Origin: an uncultured Desulfuromonadales bacterium
GTDB taxonomy: Bacteria; Desulfobacterota; Desulfuromonadia; Desulfuromonadales; Geopsychrobacteraceae
Direction: 5' to 3'
Assembly: GCA_947259685.1 (NCBI GenBank)
Contig: CAMYNC010000165.1
Span: forward strand, 6,924 to 14,292
DNA length: 7,369 bases
Shown: one piece after another, positions 1 to 4,977 of the stretch
How the letters are laid out: each line of letters opens with the position of its first letter
Position numbering within the stretch: position 1 is the stretch's first letter
The notes under the pieces: generated by a model
Told to the model about the DNA's origin: nothing
Seen by the model: the letters and a program-made list of their open reading frames with translations, nothing else
Database searches by the model: none
Made by a program: the position numbers and the translations under genes

Positions 1-5
1 TGTCG

Positions 6-368
6 ATGTTGGCAGCCGAAAGCGATCGTCATCTTGACGGAGTTCTGGTGAGGCACTTCCTGACATTGGCGAACAAGGGAAGCTTGGACAGCATTCTTGG
101 TCACAGTGACGAATCTCGACCTTTGGCCCATTGCCCGATGGACGGCCCGATCATCGCCTTACCCAGAAATAAGAAAGATGGTGACAGCATCTATTGCCAC
201 GCTTGTAAGGGGATGTATCGACTCCATGTTGCAGCAGAGACTTTCGAGTTAGAATACCTGATGCAGCAACGCTTCGACCTGCAGCCAGAGACAGATCTGG
301 AGCAGATTGACGAGTTCGCACGCAGTGCCCCGCGACAGGTGAAAATTACCATTTCCAGAACAAAATAA
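6..368 (+). CDS. Hypothetical protein with C...CxxC cysteines, possibly 5'-truncated
   Basis: An open frame encoding 120 residues, not recognised as any family. The frame stays open to the window edge (codon 3-5 is TCG) and only five bases lie before the first ATG, so no ribosome binding site can be judged and the true start may lie upstream. The middle contains a His-Cys-Pro (residues 42-44) and, 20 residues later, Cys64-His-Ala-Cys67. This spacing could bind a metal as an incomplete zinc-ribbon-like knuckle, though only three cysteines are present. The last third is acidic (residues 93-105), ending in a basic tail. No signal peptide or membrane segment is apparent. The gene ends at a hairpin that looks like a terminator, so it is probably the last gene of a unit entering from the left. 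The function is unknown; coding status is likely because the frame is the longest here and is closed by a hairpin. Confidence 0.55.
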   Translation: MLAAESDRHLDGVLVRHFLTLANKGSLDSILGHSDESRPLAHCPMDGPIIALPRNKKDGDSIYCHACKGMYRLHVAAETFELEYLMQQRFDLQPETDLEQIDEFARSAPRQVKITISRTK

Positions 369-399
369 GCTCCAGCCTGCTTACACGGGCTGAAGCTTT
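368..399 (+). terminator. Terminator-like hairpin after the first gene
   Basis: AGCTCCAGCC (368-377) pairs with GGCTGAAGCT (388-397) as a ten-base-pair stem with one C-A mismatch and a ten-base loop. It is followed by only a short T run (TTTC overlapping the stem end). It starts on the last base of the stop codon. The position supports a role in ending the upstream transcript, but the T tract is weak. Confidence 0.45.
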
Positions 400-507
400 C
401 CAATAAGTTGCTTCAGATTACAGCCCCCGGTCCTGCTTTACCTAAGAACAAATCTCACAGATTCGGCTTGTCAAAAATCAGAATTTCACATTTGACGGCA
501 AATTTCG

Positions 508-525
508 GAGCCATCTGGCTCTTTT
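508..525 (+). terminator. Possible small stem-loop with T run
   Basis: GAGCC (508-512) and GGCTC (517-521) form a five-base-pair stem around a four-base loop, followed directly by TTTT (522-525). It lies about 140 bases after the first gene. The stem is short, so this is only a candidate terminator. The rest of 400-560 shows no gene that could be supported on either strand. Confidence 0.3.
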
Positions 526-561
526 GCAAAAGTAGTAAGCTTTTACCGGATCTTCCTACAT

Positions 562-708
562 GTGTCGACTTATAGAACGTTGGACGAAGGTGATAGTGAC
601 CCAAAGCCGGTGATCAGTCGAAAGCGTCTCGGAAGTTGCTCCACATAGTTTTATCGGGTAGAAGCTGGCCAGATCCAGCATGTCTTGAATATCGCCACTT
701 CCAGTAAA
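562..708. repeat. Dispersed repeat A, copy 1
   Basis: This stretch aligns almost without gaps with 2886-3033. The best-conserved blocks are GTGTC.ACTTAT near the left end, CAGTCGAAA.CGTCT and AAGTTGCTCCA in the middle, and GCATGTC.TGAATATCGC then CTTCCAGTAAA at the right end. By eye roughly two-thirds of positions agree, falling to background between about 595 and 612. It lies immediately upstream of the toxin-antitoxin promoter. Read on the minus strand, both copies are open and share the peptide FTG..DIQDM, so the repeat may descend from a coding sequence, but no start or ribosome binding site supports a living gene. No terminal inverted repeats or target duplications were seen. Confidence 0.7.
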
Positions 709-726
709 TTCTCTGCATAAAATCTC

Positions 727-766
727 TTGCGTACAACAATAAGTACAAGTACAATGATCTGTACCT
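727..766 (+). promoter_or_regulatory. Promoter and GTAC-core operator array of yefM-yoeB
   Basis: GTAC cores begin at 731, 743, 749 and 761, so 731/743 and 749/761 are each 12 bases apart. YefM-type antitoxins in E. coli bind TGTACA-core palindromes whose centres are spaced in this way, so the array fits an autoregulatory operator. A sigma-70-like promoter overlaps it: TTGCGT (727-732), a 17-base spacer, and TACAAT (750-755). Binding of YefM or the YefM-YoeB complex would cover both hexamers. The ribosome binding site AAGAGGAG (770-777) follows, seven bases before the antitoxin ATG. Confidence 0.65.
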
Positions 767-784
767 AACAAGAGGAGATACATC

Positions 785-1039
785 ATGGATACAATTAGCT
801 ATTCAGCTTTCCGCAGCAAACTTGCCAGCACCCTGGACAAGGTAAATGATGACCATAAGCCGATATTGATTACACGGCAGAATGGCAAACCTGCCGTGGT
901 TATCAGCCTTGAAGATTTTCAGGCCTATGAAGAAACGGCTTATTTGATGGCCAGCCCTAAAAATGCCGAGAGGTTGAATGCTTCAATTGCTGAGCTGGAG
1001 GCCGGAAAAGGGGTACAGCGCGAGCTGATTGAAGAATGA
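785..1039 (+). CDS. yefM: YefM/Phd-family antitoxin
   Basis: This 84-residue protein has the usual length and form of a YefM/Phd antitoxin. The N-terminal half has the family's DNA-binding pattern, with SYSAFRSKLASTLDKV at residues 5-20, then PILITRQNGKPAVVISLEDF at 26-45, where the RQNGKPAV turn and the SLEDF helix are hallmarks. The C-terminal half (about residues 50-84) is helical and acidic, as expected for the flexible segment that wraps and neutralises the toxin. The product should bind YoeB and repress its own promoter at the GTAC operators upstream. The start is fixed by a strong ribosome binding site seven bases ahead. The stop codon overlaps the toxin ATG (ATGA), which supports translational coupling and excess antitoxin. 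Assignment is by family pattern and by the partner next door. Confidence 0.93.
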   Translation: MDTISYSAFRSKLASTLDKVNDDHKPILITRQNGKPAVVISLEDFQAYEETAYLMASPKNAERLNASIAELEAGKGVQRELIEE

Positions 1040-1290
1040 TTTTATCTTGGGCCGAGAAAGCTTGGGAAGACTACTTATACTGGCAGCAAACGGACAAGAA
1101 AACCCTCAAGCGAATAAATGCACTGATTAAGGATATAAAACGCCAACCCTTTGGTGGGATTGGAGACCCTGAGCCTTTGAAGCATAATTGGTCCGGCTAC
1201 TGGTCTCGACGAATAGATCGAGAGCATCGCTTGGTCTACAAATATACCGATGGCGTTATTTCTATCGCCCAATGCCGCTACCACTACTAG
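1036..1290 (+). CDS. yoeB: YoeB-family ribosome-dependent mRNA endonuclease toxin
   Basis: An 84-residue protein of exactly the length of E. coli YoeB, with the catalytic residues at the same numbers: Glu46, Arg65, His83 and the C-terminal Tyr84. The block IDREHRLVYKY (residues 60-70) and the ending CRYHY are characteristic. YoeB binds the ribosomal A site and cuts mRNA during translation, so free toxin halts protein synthesis; YefM holds it inactive. It begins inside the antitoxin stop codon (ATGA overlap), so the two are one operon under the GTAC operators. All active-site residues are intact, so the toxin looks functional. No terminator with a T run follows; the next structure is the repeat B hairpin about 50 bases downstream. 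Confidence 0.95.
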   Translation: MILSWAEKAWEDYLYWQQTDKKTLKRINALIKDIKRQPFGGIGDPEPLKHNWSGYWSRRIDREHRLVYKYTDGVISIAQCRYHY

Positions 1291-1320
1291 ACTCTACTGT
1301 TTTGCTCCCAACAGAATCGT

Positions 1321-1398
1321 CCGATTAATGCACCAAAGCAAGAATCGCCCACAATATGGTAACCGTGGGCGATTCGCGTGTTTTATGAGGTGACTTCT
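1321..1398. repeat. Dispersed hairpin repeat B, copy 1
   Basis: Positions 1321-1380 match 3981-4040 at 50 of 60 bases, with fading similarity to about 1398. The core is an eleven-base-pair perfect stem, GAATCGCCCAC (1342-1352) with GTGGGCGATTC (1365-1375), around a 12-base loop. It is preceded by the conserved block CGATTAATG.ACCAAAGCAA. There is no real T run on either side, so it is not a textbook terminator, though it could stop or stabilise the yoeB transcript. The remaining intergenic sequence to 1529 shows no gene; a GTCTGATAG motif occurs twice there (1441 and about 1506). Confidence 0.8.
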
Positions 1399-1529
1399 GA
1401 AGCACAATGCAGTGTCCTAATTCCACCGGACCTGCTGATTGTCTGATAGAATCAAACATTAACTGTCTGTTGAGAAACTGCAGTCGCAACCTGCTTTGCG
1501 CACTAGTCTGATAGCAATAAGGAGGAGGG

Positions 1530-2840
1530 ATGAAATCGACACCCAAGAAGGATAATATCTTCTGTATCCTTGAGCAGCAAGGCCCCTTTGCAACCGGGGA
1601 GTCCGTTAAAAGAGGTAGCCCCTTCTCAGCGGACAGTCGCCGCATTGCCAGGCAGCTATCCGAAACCAACCTGACCACTCGCTACCGGATGACCCGCGCA
1701 CAGGTTTTCAAATTCTTGCAAATCTCCTCCTTTACAGAAATCGATCAACTACTCAGCGACGAAGCCAGGCGCAATGAGATCACCCTCCGCGCCTACGAGT
1801 TGCTGGCCAATATGTTCGGCATCAGCGGCGATGAACAGGCCTGCACCTCAGCCGTCAACAGCTACTTTCAGACCGCCGACGGAGTAATCCGCTACCTCAG
1901 AAATACCGTCCTGGCTCCCTATGCATCTTTTCTGGAGATGACCAATAACCTTTATACGGTCAACAACCCGATCGATCTGCTGCTCCTCACCTTCGATGAT
2001 CGTTACCACCAGAAGGTCCGCTTTGAAGCCAAGCGGAAACTTGTGCTGATGAACCTGGCCGCAGCGATCGAACAGCGTGAACGGGAAACCGCCATCGAAG
2101 ATAAATTTTCCCGTTTTCTCCAATTTCTCAATGCATTTGTCTGGAGCCCTGAGGCCAAGATCGGCGAACTGGAGCCCGCGTTTCTGCTCAGCAAACACAA
2201 CCCTGAGGACTTCTCCTGCTGCGATGTGGAGGTCGTCCCCTGGCCCGAAGGCTCTGGCCTGCAGCTCGAACATGGGCTAAAACGCACCCTAATCAAGCGG
2301 CGCTGGTTTGACACTCCGGATCGCAAGGTACCGGTCTATGTCACAGTGCGCAAGAAATCGTCTGCAGCAAAAGTTCTGAAGCTACTTAGGAAGAACGAGG
2401 AAAATCCCGATATTGCAGTGGATGACGAACTGGGGCTGATGGCGGTTCTCGATCAGGTTGGCGACGTCCGGCTGTTTCAGCAACATTTGGCTGAATGCGC
2501 AAACCGGGCAGGAACATCTTTGACCGCTGAAGACGTTTCTGACACCCTGGCCGGCAGAGACTACCAAAGCAACAGCATCGGTAGTGCGACCAAAACACCG
2601 ATGCTAAAATTCTTCGCCAGAATGGGCGGTATGCGGGTAGAGTTCATCGTCCACACCAATGCCAGCTTTCTGAACTACATTTACCAGCGGGATGTGGCCC
2701 ACAACGAATACGAAGTGCGCCGACTGTTTGATTCCGGCGTCGCCGAACTGCTCTTCCCCAATGAAATCTACCTGCTCGACATGCTTTCAATCAAGGAAGA
2801 GCTGCTGCGTCGCTACCGGCAACGGATTGAGGATGAATAG
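1530..2840 (+). CDS. Uncharacterised protein with a possible divergent RelA/SpoT-like nucleotidyltransferase domain
   Basis: A 436-residue soluble protein that I do not recognise by overall similarity. The start is secure: AAGGAGG (1519-1525) lies four bases before the ATG. Residues 1-210 are mostly helical and charged, without membrane segments. Residues about 250-400 carry a motif order like that of RelA/SpoT synthetase domains. R274, K276 and K284 have the spacing of the R-x-K...K (R+10) substrate-binding set. D299-E-L-G302 sits where the D-L-x-G/A-x-R metal-binding motif would be, but Met304 replaces the Arg. DYQS (344-347) resembles GYQS, with the base-stacking Tyr. VEFIVHT (370-376) resembles EIQIRT, with Glu371 at the acidic position. 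H391 and E393 follow. The expected role would be alarmone or other nucleotide pyrophosphate transfer, but this is inference from short motifs. It stands alone between repeat B and repeat A, downstream of yefM-yoeB with its own ribosome binding site. No promoter was clear. Confidence 0.8.
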   Translation: MKSTPKKDNIFCILEQQGPFATGESVKRGSPFSADSRRIARQLSETNLTTRYRMTRAQVFKFLQISSFTEIDQLLSDEARRNEITLRAYELLANMFGISGDEQACTSAVNSYFQTADGVIRYLRNTVLAPYASFLEMTNNLYTVNNPIDLLLLTFDDRYHQKVRFEAKRKLVLMNLAAAIEQRERETAIEDKFSRFLQFLNAFVWSPEAKIGELEPAFLLSKHNPEDFSCCDVEVVPWPEGSGLQLEHGLKRTLIKRRWFDTPDRKVPVYVTVRKKSSAAKVLKLLRKNEENPDIAVDDELGLMAVLDQVGDVRLFQQHLAECANRAGTSLTAEDVSDTLAGRDYQSNSIGSATKTPMLKFFARMGGMRVEFIVHTNASFLNYIYQRDVAHNEYEVRRLFDSGVAELLFPNEIYLLDMLSIKEELLRRYRQRIEDE

Positions 2841-2885
2841 CCTTACCCATTGTTCGCACCGGCAGTGTGTTATATGTTCCAACAA

Positions 2886-3033
2886 GTGTCCACTTATCGG
2901 ACGTTGATCGACGGTAATTTTACTCAAATCTGTCGACCAGTCGAAAACGTCTTGCAAGTTGCTCCATAAAGAATTATAGGTCCGAAAGTCGGTCAGGTTG
3001 GGCATGTCCTGAATATCGCGCCTTCCAGTAAAA
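2886..3033. repeat. Dispersed repeat A, copy 2
   Basis: The second copy of the element at 562-708, in the same orientation and nearly the same length. It begins about 45 bases after the stop of the 436-residue gene and ends about 215 bases before the response regulator start. The minus-strand frame reads FTGRRDIQDM, against FTGSGDIQDM in copy 1. The rest of the gap (2841-2885 and 3034-3248) holds no supportable gene. It does contain the regulator's promoter and an AAGCGCTT palindrome at 3155-3162. Confidence 0.7.
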
Positions 3034-3197
3034 ATCCGCAAGCCACCAAGCATCTACGATATATTGTCACACACTCAATGGGGTCCCTCAGGGCTACCGC
3101 ATTCATCACTGGCCGTCAGTCAAATTATTTAACGCCTCCTAACTTTTCTTGCGTAAGCGCTTTCTTCTTGCTAAGTTTATCTTTAATTTTTACAGAT

Positions 3198-3243
3198 TAT
3201 AATCAAATGCCTATGACAGGCTATCAATTAGCTGTACAGGGAG
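3198..3243 (+). promoter_or_regulatory. -10 element and ribosome binding site for the response regulator
   Basis: A perfect TATAAT lies at 3198-3203 in an AT-rich stretch, 45 bases before the ATG at 3249. The -35 region is poor (TTTATC at 16 bases is the nearest match), so the promoter may need an activator or extended contacts. AGGGAG (3238-3243), five bases before the ATG, is the ribosome binding site. It favours 3249 over the in-frame upstream ATG at 3078, which lies before the -10 element. Confidence 0.5.
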
Positions 3244-3248
3244 TTCAA

Positions 3249-3923
3249 ATGCGCATTCTCGTTGTAGAAGATGAAAAGAAGGTTGCCTCCTTAATCAAAA
3301 GAGGCTTGGAGGAAGAAGAGTACACCGTTGATCTCGCACATGACGGAGAAGAAGGTGTCCTTAAAGCAACAGAATCTGCGTATGATTTAATCCTGATGGA
3401 TATCATGATGCCCAAGAAGGATGGATTGACTGCTATCAAGGAGCTTCGTGAGAAAAATATTTCCACTCCAATTCTCTGCTTGACCGCCAAAGACGCTGTG
3501 GATGACATTGTCACAGGTCTAGGTTCCGGAAGTGATGGCTACCTGACCAAGCCATTTGCATTTTCGGAACTCGTCGCACGTTGCCGTGCCTTGATCAGAC
3601 GCAAAAACCAAGATCGTGGCGCGGAACTCTTTTTTGCAGATCTTCGCCTTGATCCTGTCAGCCACAGGGTTTGGCGAGCTGACAATGAGCTTGATTTGAC
3701 CGCTAAAGAGTATGGTCTGCTGGAATATTTCATGATGAATCCCAACCAGACCCTGACGCGAATAATGATCGCCGAACACGTCTGGGATTATACCTTCGAC
3801 CCTTTCACCAATATCATCGATGTTTATATCAACTACCTGCGCAAAAAGGTGGATCTCAATTTCGATACGAAGTTGATTCATACTGTTCGTGGTATGGGGT
3901 ATGAATTGAAAGAAGGGGTGTAG
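3249..3923 (+). CDS. OmpR/PhoB-family response regulator (CusR/CopR-like), orphan
   Basis: A 224-residue two-domain transcription factor of normal family length. The receiver domain (about residues 1-120) has the acidic pair Glu7/Asp8, the phosphorylation site Asp51 in LILMDIMMPKKDG, Thr79 and Lys101 in YLTKPF. The usual GADDYL segment reads GSDGYL, a mild departure. The winged-helix DNA-binding domain (about 128-224) includes LTAKEYGLLEYFMMNPNQTL and the recognition-helix region DPFTNIIDVYINYLRKKVD, ending in HTVRGMGYEL. This pattern is closest to metal and envelope stress regulators such as CusR/CopR. These are normally followed by their sensor kinase, but here no kinase follows; repeat B and a convergent ferredoxin gene do. 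The partner kinase and targets are therefore unknown. The frame extends 57 codons upstream to 3078, but that extension lacks homology and a ribosome binding site. Confidence 0.93.
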   Translation: MRILVVEDEKKVASLIKRGLEEEEYTVDLAHDGEEGVLKATESAYDLILMDIMMPKKDGLTAIKELREKNISTPILCLTAKDAVDDIVTGLGSGSDGYLTKPFAFSELVARCRALIRRKNQDRGAELFFADLRLDPVSHRVWRADNELDLTAKEYGLLEYFMMNPNQTLTRIMIAEHVWDYTFDPFTNIIDVYINYLRKKVDLNFDTKLIHTVRGMGYELKEGV

Positions 3924-3962
3924 GGCGCAAAGCTGTTTCTCTGGGCCTGTGATAAAAAGGTG

Positions 3963-3976
3963 GCCTTCCAGTAAAA
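3963..3976. repeat. 14-bp fragment of repeat A next to repeat B
   Basis: GCCTTCCAGTAAAA is identical to the right end of repeat A copy 2 (3020-3033). Its last 11 bases up to CTTCCAGTAAA match copy 1 (698-708). Here it lies only four bases before repeat B copy 2. It is short, but its position at the junction suggests a deleted or recombined repeat A end rather than chance. Confidence 0.45.
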
Positions 3977-3980
3977 GTGC

Positions 3981-4058
3981 TCGATTAATGTACCAAAGCA
4001 AGAATCGCCCATGATCTGGTAATCATGGGCGATTTACGTTCTGTAGAAGGTGAGTTAT
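3981..4058. repeat. Dispersed hairpin repeat B, copy 2
   Basis: The counterpart of 1321-1398. AATCGCCCATGAT (4003-4015) pairs perfectly with ATCATGGGCGATT (4022-4034), a thirteen-base-pair stem with the six-base loop CTGGTA. One pair differs from copy 1 by a compensating change (C1352-G1365 against T4012-A4025), so pairing is kept although the sequence diverged. It sits between the convergent response regulator and ferredoxin genes, where a two-way transcription stop would make sense, but T runs are lacking. Confidence 0.8.
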
Positions 4059-4115
4059 TGGACGGTTCGTTCACCCGTCTAAGTTCTTATGGATATTTGG
4101 CAGCCGGGCTCCTCG

Positions 4116-4294
4116 TCAGGCGGTTTTCTCCCAATTGATGACATCAACCGGACAAACCGCATCACAGGAGCCACAGTCGGTACAGATCTCTTTATCAATC
4201 ACATATCTCCCTGTTCGCTGATAGCGTCAACCGGACAAACTTCCGCGCAAACACCGCAATTGATGCAGCCTTCATCGATCCAATGAGTTCCCAT
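4116..4294 (-). pseudogene. 2[4Fe-4S] ferredoxin gene with a single-base frameshift
   Basis: Minus-strand translation from the ATG at 4294-4292 gives GCINCGVCAEVCPVDAIS (residues 9-26), a complete CxxCxxCxxxCP cluster motif with Cys 10, 13, 16 and 20. The frame then stops at TGA (4201-4199) after 31 residues. In the next frame the protein resumes as YVIDKEICTDCGSCDAVCP and ends at TGA (4118-4116), giving the second full CxxCxxCxxxCP motif. The span is 179 bases, one short of 60 codons, so a single base is missing near 4203-4207. Restoring it yields a 59-residue bacterial-type ferredoxin, an electron carrier in the cytoplasm. AAGGAG (4307-4302) lies seven bases before the ATG. Since everything else is intact, this is either a very recent pseudogene, a sequencing error, or frameshifted expression. 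The plus-strand open frame across it is a shadow. Confidence 0.85.
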
Positions 4295-4388
4295 TTTCCT
4301 TCTCCTTTCGTCTTTTAAGATACTGAGTTCGTAGCTGAATCAGGCAAAAAACTAGGGTTAACATAGCGACATGGAAGAAGTCTGAAAT

Positions 4389-4405
4389 GCATAGGTTGAC
4401 TATGC
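4389..4405. promoter_or_regulatory. Inverted repeat upstream of the ferredoxin gene
   Basis: GCATAG (4389-4394) and CTATGC (4400-4405) form an exact six-base inverted repeat around GTTGA. It lies about 95 bases upstream of the ferredoxin start, between it and the 69-residue gene. It could be an operator or a small hairpin. The surrounding 4295-4493 shows no gene and no convincing promoter hexamers. Confidence 0.3.
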
Positions 4406-4493
4406 TACCAATTATTGCCTTGAGTCATACCGTAGGCGATTTCTCGTTTGCCTTGACAGACGAATTACCAACTCATCTCACCTTACCTTTCCA

Positions 4494-4703
4494 TCAGGAA
4501 TAGCTGGGAATTGGGTAATTTTTACTGACTGTATCGCAAAGGTCTTTCGGCCAGAGTATATACTTTCCATTGACCTCCACCAAAAAGTGATTTTGCCAGC
4601 AATCGAGTAATTTTCCAGTTAAATTTTCTTCTCGAAAGCTGATGAGTAGAGAGTGGCCACTCTCTTTTAAATTGCAGATTTTTTGGAATTGCGCCTCGTT
4701 CAT
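4494..4703 (-). CDS. Small protein with an Sm/Hfq-like strand pattern
   Basis: A 69-residue minus-strand protein not recognised by name. AAAGGA seven bases before the ATG, and a promoter-like pair further up, support it as a real gene. After a short N-terminal helix (about residues 3-15) the sequence alternates hydrophobic residues as in five short strands: SLLISF (18-23), LTGKLLDC (28-35), HFLVEV (39-44), KYILWP (47-52). A Gly follows the first turn and an Asp-containing bend follows it, in the order seen in Sm-like RNA-binding proteins such as Hfq and in other small SH3-like barrels. The characteristic Hfq YKHA motif is absent. It could be an RNA-binding protein or merely a small beta-barrel; the fold call is weak, the gene call is moderate. 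It is divergent from aconitase and lies 200 bases upstream of the ferredoxin in the same direction. Confidence 0.6.
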   Translation of the reverse strand: MNEAQFQKICNLKESGHSLLISFREENLTGKLLDCWQNHFLVEVNGKYILWPKDLCDTVSKNYPIPSYS

Positions 4704-4741
4704 TTATCAATCCTTTGTTTTAAATTCCCATCTTCACTTTA

Positions 4742-4770
4742 ATATTAACATGATGAAGGGGTACGGTTAA
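4742..4770 (-). promoter_or_regulatory. Candidate promoter for the 69-residue gene
   Basis: On the minus strand TTAACC (4770-4765) and TAATAT (4747-4742) are separated by 17 bases and lie about 40 bases upstream of the ATG at 4703. Each hexamer matches the sigma-70 consensus at four of six positions. Confidence 0.35.
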
Positions 4771-4781
4771 ACCAGCAGCAA

Positions 4782-4977
4782 CTATCTTTGACTATGTCTA
4801 AAAGTCTCCAGGTCAGTTTCAATACCCCGACGTTGCAAACCTCTCTGGACCTGATCTAAAGTTAAACTGTAGGTAATATAATCGAGGAAGGAGGATAAAA
4901 CACCGGCACGGTCTTCTTTGGAACAGAGAGAATAACTCCTTTGACCGAGCCTGGAAAGGTTTGAAAAAGGAGCTGAT
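4782..4977. other. Aconitase leader region overlapping an antisense open frame
   Basis: The region must hold the aconitase promoter. A TATAAT lies at 4877-4882 on the plus strand, 96 bases before the ATG, but without a good -35. On the minus strand one frame is open from inside the aconitase gene (about 4994) down to a TAG at 4784-4782. It reads like protein, for example SLCSKEDRAGVLSSFLDYI and DQVQRGLQRRGIETDLETF, yet has no ATG or GTG start or ribosome binding site. It may be a decayed C-terminal gene fragment or a chance frame. Confidence 0.3.

Noticed and set aside
562..708. Repeat A as an insertion sequence remnant
   Set aside because: No terminal inverted repeats, target duplication or transposase motif was found; it is kept only as a dispersed repeat of unknown origin.
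1036..1284. Minus-strand frame opposite yoeB
   Set aside because: It is a shadow of the toxin gene, whose catalytic residues all align with E. coli YoeB.
1321..1398. Repeat B as an integron attC site
   Set aside because: The cassette-like layout suggested it, but no GTTRRRY/RYYYAAC pair or attC-type bulged structure is present, and no integrase is in the window.
1848..2598. Several minus-strand frames opposite the 436-residue gene
   Set aside because: They overlap each other, lack ribosome binding sites and look like shadows of a gene with a strong start on the plus strand.
3078..3248. N-terminal extension of the response regulator from an upstream ATG
   Set aside because: The receiver domain begins at the 3249 ATG in the usual way (MRILVVEDE), a ribosome binding site sits before it, and the extension spans the TATAAT promoter element.
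4089..4286. Plus-strand open frame of 65 codons
   Set aside because: It lies antisense to the ferredoxin gene, whose eight cysteines and ribosome binding site are unmistakable on the other strand.
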